From NCBI RefSeq assembly GCF_001458435.1, contig NZ_CYSF01000007.1, forward strand, positions 62,001-126,000: a stretch of 64,000 bases of DNA. The letters run 5' to 3'. This document shows, one piece after another, positions 17,871 through 28,020 of this stretch. The DNA comes from Thalassovita mediterranea. Lineage in GTDB: Bacteria > Pseudomonadota > Alphaproteobacteria > Rhodobacterales > Rhodobacteraceae. The position numbers were made by a program, and so were the translations under genes. The notes below the pieces were generated by a model. It was not told the origin of the DNA, did not search any database, and was given only the letters and a program-made list of their open reading frames with translations. Position 1 is the stretch's first letter. The number at the start of each line of letters is the position of its first letter.

Positions 17871-18959
17871 TCAATCCTTTGAACGCGTGTTGGGCTGATT
17901 GGTGGCCGGAAAAATAGTGGCTATCTGCGGTGCCGGGGTCGGACGCAGGGCAGCGATGGCATCGTGGGATGCCAGATCAAATAGAAAACGATGGGGATCG
18001 GCGCTGGACTTGTTTTGTAGGATGCTGCGCAGACGGTGGATTATACCGCCCATGAGGTGCACCAAAGTTGCGCCCAAAGCCGCTATGCGGCCGTGGTTTT
18101 TTACAAAGTAATACCACCGTGATCGGAACCAGTAGCGTGGGGTGCGTTGCCATTTGCCCATGCCGGTCGATACGGACCCGATGTGCATCACCCGCGAGGT
18201 CGGCACATAGGCAATGCGATAACCCGCGCGCTGTCCGCGCAAACTCAGATCGGTTTCTTCAAAATAGAGGAAATAGCGTTCATCAAATACACCGATTTGA
18301 TCCAGCATTGATCGGCGCATCATCAGGCTGGCGCCAGCCAGCCAGTCAACATCGCGTGCCTCTGTCAGGTTATCCGGCATATCCATCGGGACGCGCGTAT
18401 TCGCCAGGGCACGGGAAACGGGCCCCAGACGAACGGCGCCTTCAAATTCGCTCGCCAGTGATGGGAAGCGAAAAGTTGTTAGATGCCGCAGACCGTCTTC
18501 GCCGTAGATCAGGCTGCCTGCGAATCCGACGTCAGGATGTGCGGTCATATGACTGATCAGCGCGTGTATGGCTTCCGTTTCGGGGAACGCATCGGAGTTG
18601 AGGATATAGATGAATTCTGGCGGTGTCTGGGCAAAGATCGGTAGGGCCAGACCAGCGCGGATGCCGAAATTATTACCTGCGCCGAACCCGCCGTTGTGCC
18701 CGGATTGGATGACCGTGACATCGGACCATTCCGCGTCGGCAACATGCTGTTGCATCTGTTCAAACGACCCATCTTGAGAGTCGTTGTCGACAATAACGAT
18801 ATGGCCTGACAATCCCTCCAATGCCGAGCTGGCGCTGTCAGCTGCGCGCAGGGTCATTGCGGCGGTACGGTAATTCAGCAACACGCATAGCACCCCATTT
18901 TCTGCTGGGGCGTGGTCTGGTGTGTGTGTTTGCTGATCAAAGCCAGAAACGCGCTGCAT
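17871..18959 (-). CDS. Glycosyltransferase family 2 (rhamnosyltransferase-like)
   Basis: A 362-residue GT-A enzyme. GVLCVLLNYRTAAMTL and IVIVDNDSQDGS form the nucleotide-binding start, HNGGFGAGNNFGIR and ILNSDAFPE supply the DxD-like region, and DVDWLAGASLMMRR plus YFEETDLSLRGQRAGYRI are typical of the WcaE/RfbF-like GT2 branch. The C-terminal region has aromatic and basic patches (RYWFRSRWYYFVKNHG) seen in membrane-associated members. It is wedged between the PKS and NRPS genes with no spacing on either side, so it is expected to be co-expressed with them. It might glycosylate the small molecule, or the location may reflect assembly of the polymer alongside it; the sequence does not decide. 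Confidence 0.87.
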   Translation of the reverse strand: MQRVSGFDQQTHTPDHAPAENGVLCVLLNYRTAAMTLRAADSASSALEGLSGHIVIVDNDSQDGSFEQMQQHVADAEWSDVTVIQSGHNGGFGAGNNFGIRAGLALPIFAQTPPEFIYILNSDAFPETEAIHALISHMTAHPDVGFAGSLIYGEDGLRHLTTFRFPSLASEFEGAVRLGPVSRALANTRVPMDMPDNLTEARDVDWLAGASLMMRRSMLDQIGVFDERYFLYFEETDLSLRGQRAGYRIAYVPTSRVMHIGSVSTGMGKWQRTPRYWFRSRWYYFVKNHGRIAALGATLVHLMGGIIHRLRSILQNKSSADPHRFLFDLASHDAIAALRPTPAPQIATIFPATNQPNTRSKD

Positions 18960-21900
18960 TTATTCCGCTGCCTTCCTGCTGTCTAAATCGGTCGTGGTCT
19001 GTACGTCTTTAGATCTTGACGTATGTCGATCTGCATCGGCCAAGACCGTTCGCAAATGTGTCGAAAGAACCCGAACGTTAGGTTCGAGAACCATCGAATC
19101 GTGATCGCCGGGTACTTCGTACACCTCTATTTGCGGGGTCCATTGTCCCCAATCGTTGTCATGCAGAACATATGCGCGTTCATGATCGATCAGCCGATCC
19201 GGTGCGACTTGCCATTCCCCACGCAAGGGGGGGCGTATCAGGGTGATCGGGCCAGACCACGGGGCGACCTGATACTTGGCTACCGCGGTGAGGAAGCCCG
19301 CCTCAATCGCGGCATTGTGGAATTGTGGTGTCGCGCTGTCATCCTCGGCAGTGCGAACGCGTCGTTTTTCCAGTTCCCAGCGCAGACGGTTCGTGACCCA
19401 ACGGCCCAAATAGGCTGGCCCGTGCCGCCGCAGATTCATTGCCTGAATGGCCATACGGTCGCGCAATGACAGCGGTCGACGCTGGGGCAGTGGCGTGTCC
19501 AGCAGAACCAGCGCCTCGACCTGTTCACCCGTCGCCATTAGCTGTTGTGCCATTTCATAGGCCGTGATCCCGCCGCCGGAAAACCCACCCAACAGATAAG
19601 GGCCGTGTGGCTGCACTTGACGCAGTTCGGCGATGTAATCGCGTGCTGCATCGGTTATGTCTGAATGTGGGGGCGCATCGCCGAAAAGGCCGCGTGCCTG
19701 CAGGCCGTAAACTGGGCGATCCTGCCCCAGCAGCGTTGCCAAATGACGCAGGTTCAGCACGTTCCCGAACATCCCCGCCACAAGGAATAGAGGTGTGGCC
19801 TGATTTGATGTTCCGCCGTCGCTCATCGGAACCAGATGGGTGTAGCGATTTTGCGCCGGCTGTGGCGTCGTCGTTGCCGCGGCATCTATTTCGGCGTTCT
19901 CTGCTGGTAGCAGGGCCGCGATTTTGCGCACGGTCGGTGCCTCAAACAGTAATGAGATTGGGAAATCACTGCCAAAGCGTTTCTTGATCCGTGAAAACAG
20001 CCGTACTGCAATCAGTGAGTGACCGCCAAGGTCAAAGAAGCTGTCGTCCAACCCGACCTGTGAAATGCCCAAGAGATCCTGAAAATACCCTGCCAGCTTT
20101 TTCTCAACCACACTTTCAGGGGCGGCATAATCTGCATCCAGCTCCGGCCGATCAAACGATTGGCTGCTGGCGTTGGTGGTCTCAGGCTCTGCTGCTTCGC
20201 TGATCAGCGCATCCAGATCCATAGAGGAAATATAGATCTGCGACAGCGGTTGTGCCAGTGCCCGTAGAAAGGCTTGTCCGCCCTCAGATGGGCGAATGCC
20301 CTGTCTGATGTTGTGCTGCAGGCGCTCTTCGGCGGGTGAAAGCGGGCGCTGGGCCTCTTCTTGGGATGCTGGCTTGGCGGTTGGCAGACCCGCTGTCATC
20401 CGTCGGATCGATAGGCCTTCAACTTCGACCAATACGGTGCCATCTGGTGCGACCAGTGTGATGTCAAAACTTGCAGTTTCATCTGTGCGTGTGTTGGTGG
20501 CTGCGTTGCGCACCCATGACAGGATGGTGGGCTGCAATGGTGCGTGAACGGTGACCCTTTGATATCCGATCGGAACCCACAGGTGATCGCCCTGATAGCC
20601 CGCGATCAGCTGCATCGCCCATCCTGTTGCGATATCCATCAACCCTGGGTGTAGGGTATACGCATCCAGATCTGGCTGCAGATCCTTGGGTAGGGCCAAA
20701 TGTGCCAGACCTTCGGTTCTGGTTGGGGCCAGTGCCATAGCACGTAGAACCTTCCAGCGTGGGCCAAAATTCAGGTGCGCCTCTTGTGGTGCGGGAATGA
20801 CCGGTCGTTCGGCCATGTCGCCTGAGACGTCAGTCGCCCCATCGACGTCGCAGCGCGACGTGATGGCGGCCATGTCCAATGGCGTTGCGGTGTCCTGCAG
20901 GATCAGATCAACGCGCGCTTCGGCATTTAGATCATAAATGGTGGATGCGCGGGCGCTTTCGATGGTGACGTCGTAGCGGGCTGGTCGGCTGGCATCGTCA
21001 GGTGTCAACGTCACACGCAGCTGGGTTTGCTCATCCTGTGTGACCATCAGTGGTGCAAGAAAGGTGAGATCCCGGATTGCATAGGGTGCTGTAATATCTT
21101 GTGCAGCAAGGGATTGCTGAATCAGTTCCAAATATCCAGTGCCGGGGAGGAGGATCACGCCGCCCTTGGTGCGGTGTTCGTCCATCACCCAATCCGCCAC
21201 AGACAGTGTGCCCTGATATTCCAGCGCGCCATCCATACGCTGACGTACTGTTTTCAGTAGCGGCTGGGCAATGGGCGTTCCGGTGGGGGCAGTTTGGCGC
21301 GGATGCGCGGGGCCATTGCGCGCGGCCATTGCATCGGCGGCCATCCCTACTTCGGCCCAGACCCCCCAGTTTAGCGCCAGCGTGCGGGTTTTGCGCCCCG
21401 CGCGTGCTGCAGCAAAGGCGTTTAGAAAGCTATTGGCGGCAACATAGTCCACCTGTCCTGCAGGCGCCGTCGCGGTGGAGCTGGAGGCAAAGACCACCAT
21501 CCAGTCCAGCGATCCATCTGGAAACAGCTGATCCAGAACCTGCGTGCCATGTAGTTTGGCGGCGAAAACCTGTTCTACCTCTGCCGATGTCTTGCTGGCG
21601 ATGGGACCGTCGTTGATCACACCGGCGGCATGTATCACGCCATGGATATCGCCCACATCATTCCGCACTTTGCCTAGGGCTTGGCGCATATCTTCGATGT
21701 TGGTTACATCGGCTGGCAGGATCAGAATTTCGTGACTGCCAAGTTGGTCCAGCCGCATGATCGCGCGGATGCGTTTGCTGATGATGTCATCGCCAGGCTG
21801 GCTGCGCAGATAGTCGGGCCATTCAGCACGATCCGGCAGTGCGCTGCGCGACAGAAGAACGATGTTGGCGTCACATGTTTTGATCAGGGTTTCCGCAATC

Positions 21901-24900
21901 GTCAGGCCGATACCACCAAAACCGCCAGTGATTATATAGGTGCCACGTTGGCGCAGTTTGGCATCATTGGGCAATGCCGCAGAGCTTGGCAATGGGGTTG
22001 GCCCATACTGCTGTTCGAACCGTTTGCCCCCCCGTAGCGCTGCGGTTTGATTGGCGGGTTTGGCCAGGACCTCTTCCAGTAAGGTATCGCTTAGCTGTTG
22101 CGAATCCGTGTCCGCTGTCAGGTCTAAGTCTAGCACCGCGCAGGTCAGGTCGGGATATTCGCGCCCCATTACCCGCGCTGGTCCCAGAACTGTAGATTTC
22201 TCTGGATAGGGCAGTGCTTCATCCCGCACCTGCATTGCGCCAGACGTTATGACGGTTAGATGCGTCTGAGGATTGCCGTCCTCTGCCTGTTCGGCCAGCG
22301 CCTGTGTCAGATGCAGTAGCGCGTCAAAGCCGTATTCCAGATTGCGATGAAAGAACGTGGAACCCGGGCGGTAGGTTTCGGCCTTGGTGGTCAGCCAGAG
22401 GTGGACGATCCGGTCGGGCATACGCCCCGTGGCGGCCAGCGCGGCGATCAACTGATCATAACCCGCACGGCCCTGTTCCGGCGCCAGAATGAAATCATCC
22501 CCCACTGCCGCAAAGCGGTCGCCGCTGCGGACAGTGGTGACCGTGTGACCGGCCAAACGTAACCGTTTGCTCATACCGGCGGCATAGCCCGCGTCATCTG
22601 CAAAGATCAGCCATGTCTGCGGTGCGCTGTCGCTGAGGTTGCCCACAACATCCACCGTGCAATCGGCGTAGCGTGGCGTCCAGACAGGGCGGTAGCCCCA
22701 ACTGTCCATATCATCGCGGCGCATCAGTGGTGCGGCCTCAGCCGCTTGTACTCCCACGGCAGGTTCGATGAAATAGTCCTGATGTTGCCACGCATAACTG
22801 GGCAGCACCACGCGGTTGCGCCGCGCGTTGCCCCAGAACTGGCCCCAGTCGAAATTGACGCCCACCGCCCACAGACGCCCCAGCATGGTGGCGAAATAGA
22901 CATCATCCGCTACGTTATCCTGCGGGTGGCGCAGGGTGGATATGACGCGGTTCGCGGCCACATCAGGCTGCGCCTGTGTCAGCGATGACAGCGCCTTGCC
23001 CGGCCCCACCTCTAGGAAGACGCGATCGGGTGTTTGATCCAGCGTGGCGATACAGTCGGCGAACAGCACCGTATGGCGCAGGTGATCGACCCAGTAGTTC
23101 GGATCCGTCGCCTGCTGGTCGGTGATCATCTGCCCTGTGCGGTTCGAGGCAAAGGGGATCTGCGGCGCGCGCAGGTCGAGCCCCTGCAAAAAGGCGCGGA
23201 AGCGATCAAGGATCGGGTCAAGCATCCGGCTGTGCGCGGCGATGTTAATGGCCACATCCTGGCAGTCGATGTCTTGCGCTTGCAGGTTTTTGTGCAACTG
23301 ATCCAGCTCTGCGCGCGGACCTGTTGCGACAGACAGCCCGGGGGCATTTACACTGGCCAGATCCAGATCGTCGCCCAGATATCCACGCAACTCCTCTGCT
23401 GGCAGGGCAACCGACAGCATGCCGCCCGTGGGTACGGTGTCAAACAACTGCCCGCGCAGATGCACAAGGTCGATACAATCGGTAAACCCGATGACGCCCG
23501 CCAGACAGGCGGCGGTGTTTTCGCCCATGGAATGGCCAACCAGTGCCGCAGGGCGCACACCCCAGCTGATCCACAGTTGCGCCAGCGCATATTCGGTGAT
23601 CATGATCAGCGGCAACTGCACAGACGGTTGTTTGAGCGCCTCATCCGCTGCGGATTCTTCGCCCACCTCAGGCAGCCAGAGGGCGCGAATGTCATAATCC
23701 AGCTTGGCCTGCAGGTGGTCCAACCCACGGTCCATCCAATCGGCAAAGACCGGCTCTACCTCATAAAGATCGCGTGCCATACCCGCATATTGTGCGCCGC
23801 CGCCGGGGAACATGAAAACCACTTCGGGACGGTCCAGCGCCGTGTGGGTGAAGACACGGCGGCGATCGTTTGCGGCCAGCAGATCGGCCGCCTCTGCATG
23901 GGTTTCAGCCACAACCACGCGGCGCTGTTCAAAGGCGCGGCGGCCTTCTTTCAGCGTGTAGGCAACATCGGCCAGTGGCTGATCCATACGGGTGCGTAGG
24001 TGTTCAGACAGCCGTTCACTGCCTGCCTCCAGCGCCTTCTTGTTGCGGGCCGACAGCGTGAGGATTTGGAAAGGAAAGTCCGCCTCTTCCGACGCGGCGC
24101 GCATCGGCCCTTCCTCCAGCACCGCATGGGCATTGGTGCCCCCCACGCCGAGGGAGTTCACGCCAGCGCGGCGCGGCCCCTTGTGCGACACCCAGTCCTG
24201 CAAGTGATCGTTCACCTGAAAGGGGGAACCGTCGAAATCAATCGCCGGATTGGGCGCCTCATACCCTAGCGAGGCAGGCAGTTTGCGATTGTGCAGGCTG
24301 AGGCTGGTTTTGATCAGGCTGGCGACACCGGCGGCGGTGTCCAAGTGGCCGATGTTGGTTTTCACCGATCCGATGCGGCAGAACCCCACCTCATCCGTGG
24401 TTTCGCGGAACGCCTCTGTCAGGGCGGCAACCTCAATCGGGTCGCCCAGATAGGTGCCGGTGCCGTGGCATTCGACGTAGTCAATCGTGTCGGCGCTGAT
24501 GTCGGCTAGTGCGTGCGCGTCAGCCACCGCATTGGCCTGCCCATCGACGGAGGGCGCAAGATATCCCGCCTTGGCCGCGCCGTCGTTGTGCACCGCGGTA
24601 GATTTGATCACTGCCCAGATGTGATCGCCATCCGCAACCGCATCCTCCAGCCGGCGCAACACAACAACACCCGCGCCGGATCCAAACACGGTGCCTTGCG
24701 CGCGGTGGTCAAAGGCGTGGCATTCCCCGTCAGGCGATAGGATCTCGCCCTCTTTGAATAGGTAGCCATGGCCCTGTGGCAGCTCAATCGTGACACCGCC
24801 CGCCAGCGCCATATCGCATTCCCCGTTCAGCAGCGACTGACAGGCATAATGCGTCGCCACCAGCGAGGTGGAACAGGCGGTTTGCACGTTCACCGACGGC

Positions 24901-25469
24901 CCTTTCAGGTCCAGCACATGGCTGAGGCGGGTGGTCATGAAATCCTTGTCATTGCCAGTGTGGCGTAACAGGAACATGCCGGTGTCATCCACCAGATCGC
25001 GGTTTGAGCAGATGTTGAAATAGAAATAGCTGCCCATGCCGCAGCCGCCGAACACCCCAATGGACCCGTCGAAGTTCTCCGGCATATGCGCCGCGTTTTC
25101 CAACGCCTCCCACGACACTTCCAGGAATTGGCGGTGCTGGGGATCAAGGATCGCTGCCTCTTTGGGGGAGAAGCCGAAGAATTCGGGATCAAATGCTTTG
25201 TAGCCCTTTAGTTCAGCGGCAAAGGGTACATAGTCAGGGCGGTCCACCAGATGCGGCGCTTCGCCGTTGGCAATCAGCGTCTCGCGGTCCAGCGGACGGA
25301 TCGCGCTGATGCCCTGCACCAGATTGTTCCAGTAGGCCTCTACCGTGTCAGCGCCGGGCAGTCGCGCTGCCATGCCCACAATCGCAATGTCCGCCGCACC
25401 GTGTGGGTGGGTGTCATGTTGCGGTGCAGTGGTCTGGTCCGTGGCAGGGCGTGGGCTGGGATCGGGCAT
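18960..25469 (-). CDS. Type I polyketide synthase, KS-AT-KR-DH-ACP-TE
   Basis: A 2169-residue single-module PKS. KS: about 25-455, with Cys199 (QTACSTS), His335 (CHGTGT) and His375 (NIGHL). AT: about 550-850, Ser647 in GHSMGE; the specificity motif is IAAH (743-746), neither HAFH (malonyl) nor YASH (methylmalonyl). KR: structural plus catalytic parts about 925-1375, TGGFGGIG and Tyr1342 in DYVAAN; the LDD-type position reads IND. DH: about 1400-1690, His1432 and Asp1612. ACP: about 1785-1855, Ser1818. TE: about 1875-2150, Ser1964 in GGFSGGG and His in PGDHDS. All catalytic residues are present, so the module should condense, reduce, dehydrate and release. KR precedes DH, opposite to the usual DH-KR order of modular PKS. 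It is the first gene of the five-gene operon and probably extends the unit loaded by the NRPS. Confidence 0.93.
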   Translation of the reverse strand: MPDPSPRPATDQTTAPQHDTHPHGAADIAIVGMAARLPGADTVEAYWNNLVQGISAIRPLDRETLIANGEAPHLVDRPDYVPFAAELKGYKAFDPEFFGFSPKEAAILDPQHRQFLEVSWEALENAAHMPENFDGSIGVFGGCGMGSYFYFNICSNRDLVDDTGMFLLRHTGNDKDFMTTRLSHVLDLKGPSVNVQTACSTSLVATHYACQSLLNGECDMALAGGVTIELPQGHGYLFKEGEILSPDGECHAFDHRAQGTVFGSGAGVVVLRRLEDAVADGDHIWAVIKSTAVHNDGAAKAGYLAPSVDGQANAVADAHALADISADTIDYVECHGTGTYLGDPIEVAALTEAFRETTDEVGFCRIGSVKTNIGHLDTAAGVASLIKTSLSLHNRKLPASLGYEAPNPAIDFDGSPFQVNDHLQDWVSHKGPRRAGVNSLGVGGTNAHAVLEEGPMRAASEEADFPFQILTLSARNKKALEAGSERLSEHLRTRMDQPLADVAYTLKEGRRAFEQRRVVVAETHAEAADLLAANDRRRVFTHTALDRPEVVFMFPGGGAQYAGMARDLYEVEPVFADWMDRGLDHLQAKLDYDIRALWLPEVGEESAADEALKQPSVQLPLIMITEYALAQLWISWGVRPAALVGHSMGENTAACLAGVIGFTDCIDLVHLRGQLFDTVPTGGMLSVALPAEELRGYLGDDLDLASVNAPGLSVATGPRAELDQLHKNLQAQDIDCQDVAINIAAHSRMLDPILDRFRAFLQGLDLRAPQIPFASNRTGQMITDQQATDPNYWVDHLRHTVLFADCIATLDQTPDRVFLEVGPGKALSSLTQAQPDVAANRVISTLRHPQDNVADDVYFATMLGRLWAVGVNFDWGQFWGNARRNRVVLPSYAWQHQDYFIEPAVGVQAAEAAPLMRRDDMDSWGYRPVWTPRYADCTVDVVGNLSDSAPQTWLIFADDAGYAAGMSKRLRLAGHTVTTVRSGDRFAAVGDDFILAPEQGRAGYDQLIAALAATGRMPDRIVHLWLTTKAETYRPGSTFFHRNLEYGFDALLHLTQALAEQAEDGNPQTHLTVITSGAMQVRDEALPYPEKSTVLGPARVMGREYPDLTCAVLDLDLTADTDSQQLSDTLLEEVLAKPANQTAALRGGKRFEQQYGPTPLPSSAALPNDAKLRQRGTYIITGGFGGIGLTIAETLIKTCDANIVLLSRSALPDRAEWPDYLRSQPGDDIISKRIRAIMRLDQLGSHEILILPADVTNIEDMRQALGKVRNDVGDIHGVIHAAGVINDGPIASKTSAEVEQVFAAKLHGTQVLDQLFPDGSLDWMVVFASSSTATAPAGQVDYVAANSFLNAFAAARAGRKTRTLALNWGVWAEVGMAADAMAARNGPAHPRQTAPTGTPIAQPLLKTVRQRMDGALEYQGTLSVADWVMDEHRTKGGVILLPGTGYLELIQQSLAAQDITAPYAIRDLTFLAPLMVTQDEQTQLRVTLTPDDASRPARYDVTIESARASTIYDLNAEARVDLILQDTATPLDMAAITSRCDVDGATDVSGDMAERPVIPAPQEAHLNFGPRWKVLRAMALAPTRTEGLAHLALPKDLQPDLDAYTLHPGLMDIATGWAMQLIAGYQGDHLWVPIGYQRVTVHAPLQPTILSWVRNAATNTRTDETASFDITLVAPDGTVLVEVEGLSIRRMTAGLPTAKPASQEEAQRPLSPAEERLQHNIRQGIRPSEGGQAFLRALAQPLSQIYISSMDLDALISEAAEPETTNASSQSFDRPELDADYAAPESVVEKKLAGYFQDLLGISQVGLDDSFFDLGGHSLIAVRLFSRIKKRFGSDFPISLLFEAPTVRKIAALLPAENAEIDAAATTTPQPAQNRYTHLVPMSDGGTSNQATPLFLVAGMFGNVLNLRHLATLLGQDRPVYGLQARGLFGDAPPHSDITDAARDYIAELRQVQPHGPYLLGGFSGGGITAYEMAQQLMATGEQVEALVLLDTPLPQRRPLSLRDRMAIQAMNLRRHGPAYLGRWVTNRLRWELEKRRVRTAEDDSATPQFHNAAIEAGFLTAVAKYQVAPWSGPITLIRPPLRGEWQVAPDRLIDHERAYVLHDNDWGQWTPQIEVYEVPGDHDSMVLEPNVRVLSTHLRTVLADADRHTSRSKDVQTTTDLDSRKAAE

Positions 25470-25594
25470 TAACTAGAACTCATTCACAAATCTACACTAC
25501 GACATACGGGTTAAATGTGGAGTCTTTGAGGCGTATGCAGTGAAAAACAGGTCGAAAAGGTGTGAAAAACTGCACAAAACGCTGAAAATACACG

Positions 25595-26941
25595 TTATGC
25601 GGCGATGGTTAGTATCTTCTCCCAGTGGAGGAGAGTGATCGCCGCGCCGCCGCACAGTCCAAGCAGTGTAAATACCAGATCATGCAACGGGTCCCATGCG
25701 CCTTGATGACGGGCCAGCCAGATCACTACCGGATAGGCCAGCACCCCCGCTAGGCCAAGGCCCACAATTGCCCCCAGAAGGCCCGCAACCTCTAGCCCCA
25801 TTGCCAACGCTGCCAGCAACAAGATCGCGCGCGTGAGCGATAGGGCGAAAAACCTGCGGCTATCGCCGTTGGCAAGGGCCGCGCGGTCATAGGTTAGGGT
25901 GATCACCTGTGGGATCTGCATGATTGCCAACAGACTGACGATGGCACCTGCCTGTTGATAGCGATCATCGTAAAGCAGCCCCACCAGCCACGGCCCAGCA
26001 GCAGCCATGGTGATCAGTAGGATCTCCAGCGCGAACGTCGCGCCCATCCGCATCCTGCGGAGCGCGAGAAAGTTTTCGCGCGACTGATCCGGCGGGCTTT
26101 GACGATAGATCGGGATCAGCACCTTATGGGTCACCATCCCCCCTAACATCAGCGGGAAAGAGGCGAGGAAGTAGCCGATATTGTAAACGCCGAACTGATC
26201 AAGGCTAAGGTATTTGCCGATCAATAGCTTATCGCCCTGCAACACGATGAAGCCGCAGATTGTCGACAGGAAAATCCACTTTCCGAAATGCACCAGTTCA
26301 GTCCGTGCAGCAGGTTCCCAGCGCAGGCGGTTTCCGGGGCCGGGCAGCCACAGGTGTAGCAGGATCAGGTGAATCAGCGCCGCAGCGACACCGCTGATGA
26401 CCAACGCCCAGACCGATTGCAGCACCCATGCGGCGGTGATGGCGATGATCAGCCCGCAGACCTGCATTGTCAGATCGATCAGGGTGACGCGACCGGCCTG
26501 CAAATGCCTGTTGGCGGTTTCCAGTTTGGTGGGGTTAAACCCCGCAATCAGCAGGCTGAGCGCCGCAAAGGGCAGGATTTGGCCTAGCAGTGGTTCGCCA
26601 TAAAGCTGGCCGATAGGGTAGGCCAGCGCGCAGGCCGTCAGCCAAAGGGCGGCACCACGGATCACCTGCAACGTCCACGCGGTGTTCAGGAAATCGGGGT
26701 CATCGCCCCGCTTGCTTTGCATGATGGCGGGACTGGTGCCCATATCGGAAAACATCGACAGGCCCACCATTACCACGGTGACCAGTGCCATCAGGCCAAA
26801 TGCCTCTGGGAAGAGGAGGCGTGTCAGCACCAGATTGGACAAGAGCCGAAGGAACTGGTTGGCCGCAAAGCCGCCCGCATTGATCGCAGAGCTGCGCAGG
26901 GCGCGGCCCATCAGGCCGGATTTCTGTGCGGTGACGCTCAT
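25595..26941 (-). CDS. Oligosaccharide flippase (Wzx-like, MOP superfamily)
   Basis: A 448-residue, very hydrophobic protein starting at ATG 26941 in a 4-nt overlap with the end of the upstream GT2 gene. The N-terminal AINAGGFAANQFLRLLSNLV and the following SDMGTSPAIMQSKRGDD segment are characteristic of the polysaccharide-synthesis (PST/Wzx) branch. About 12 membrane helices can be picked out by eye. It should flip the lipid-linked repeat unit to the periplasm for a Wzy polymerase. It lies 125 nt downstream of the PKS start region on the same strand; that gap carries no gene and probably holds the PKS operon promoter. Confidence 0.87.
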   Translation of the reverse strand: MSVTAQKSGLMGRALRSSAINAGGFAANQFLRLLSNLVLTRLLFPEAFGLMALVTVVMVGLSMFSDMGTSPAIMQSKRGDDPDFLNTAWTLQVIRGAALWLTACALAYPIGQLYGEPLLGQILPFAALSLLIAGFNPTKLETANRHLQAGRVTLIDLTMQVCGLIIAITAAWVLQSVWALVISGVAAALIHLILLHLWLPGPGNRLRWEPAARTELVHFGKWIFLSTICGFIVLQGDKLLIGKYLSLDQFGVYNIGYFLASFPLMLGGMVTHKVLIPIYRQSPPDQSRENFLALRRMRMGATFALEILLITMAAAGPWLVGLLYDDRYQQAGAIVSLLAIMQIPQVITLTYDRAALANGDSRRFFALSLTRAILLLAALAMGLEVAGLLGAIVGLGLAGVLAYPVVIWLARHQGAWDPLHDLVFTLLGLCGGAAITLLHWEKILTIAA

Positions 26942-27753
26942 CGGCCACGGCTCCACGTTTGTTCGCCGCGGTTCAGGCGGCCCAGCAGACGCACGCCCGC
27001 GTAGACCGCAAAGCTGAAAGGCATGCGCAGCACCGTGCGCGCCAGCGCGGCGCGGCCATAGGGCAGCTTGTCGTCATTGGCTAAAAGATGGGGGTAAAGC
27101 GCTTCAATCTCGCGCACACCGGCATCCTGACGGCGGCGCACCTTCAACAGGTTCCGAAGCCCGTCGACGAGGGGCCAGTCGTATGTTGCAGTGACCTTGT
27201 GCCGCTCAGTCGAGGTGAACTGCAGTCGCACGAAGGTGTCGTCGGCAATGATCTGCGGGAAGTCTCCCCAACGCGCCCGTCCCGCTGCGTTCACCGCAAA
27301 CAGGCCACAGCCCGGAACGCCGTCACGGATAAACGGCACAGTGCGATAAAACTGGGCAAAGGCGCGGGTGATCCGGCTGGGGCTGTCGGGGATCAACAGC
27401 GTGCCGCTGGCATAGGCGGCGCTGTCGGTGTCCAGCACTTCGGCAATCTGTACCAGAAGCTCCGGTGCGATTTGGACGTCTGCGTCTAGATAGATGCGCA
27501 GTGGTCCCGCCGCCGCCGCATCCCCCGCATTCAGCGCATTGGGTTTTCCGCCCTCGGTGAGGTCAATAACGTGGGCTGCGAACGGCAGTGTGTTGGTCAG
27601 GCCACGGGCAATATCTGCGGTATCGTCGCTGCACCCGTTTGCAACCACGACCACTTCGACCCCGCAGTCCGGTGCCGTCGCCGCCGCGATCGAAGACAGG
27701 CAGCGCGGCAGGGTGATTGCTTCGTTATGGGCCGGAATGATGATGGAGATCAT
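26938..27753 (-). CDS. Glycosyltransferase family 2
   Basis: A 271-residue GT2 with the hallmark start ISIIIPAHNEAITLPRCL, VVVANGCSDDTADIAR, the donor/metal motif IYLDADVQI and an acceptor-side segment IIADDTFVRLQF. The C-terminus is basic and aromatic without an obvious full membrane helix. It is translationally coupled to the flippase gene (ATGA overlap). It probably adds a sugar to the EPS repeat unit in the cytoplasm. A 267-nt gene-free, AT-richer gap upstream (27754-28020) must hold divergent promoters for this gene and the GT4 at 28021. Confidence 0.87.
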   Translation of the reverse strand: MISIIIPAHNEAITLPRCLSSIAAATAPDCGVEVVVVANGCSDDTADIARGLTNTLPFAAHVIDLTEGGKPNALNAGDAAAAGPLRIYLDADVQIAPELLVQIAEVLDTDSAAYASGTLLIPDSPSRITRAFAQFYRTVPFIRDGVPGCGLFAVNAAGRARWGDFPQIIADDTFVRLQFTSTERHKVTATYDWPLVDGLRNLLKVRRRQDAGVREIEALYPHLLANDDKLPYGRAALARTVLRMPFSFAVYAGVRLLGRLNRGEQTWSRGR

Positions 27754-28020
27754 TCGCCCACACCCTTGTCGATCAGGCGCCGAAGAGACACAAAAATCCG
27801 ATTGTTTTTTCTACGGCCCACGCGGCGGAGTCCTTGGGTTGTTTTGTCGGGTTATAAAGGGAATTGGAAAGTTTGGTTAAGAATACTGGTAAACTGAATT
27901 GAATTTTCTACGTATTTATAGACACCCTCCACTTTTTTAGGGCTCTTTACTGAAATCAATCACTGCCGTGGTCGAAACACAAGCCGCGGGCGGATAACAC
28001 GACGCAAAGGATCCACTTCT

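Noticed and set aside
20990-21200. DH active-site spacing in the PKS (one extra residue between His and Pro-Gly)
   Set aside because: The His and Asp are both present, and the HRxKGG...LPGTGYLE form seems usual in this lineage, so I do not call DH inactive.
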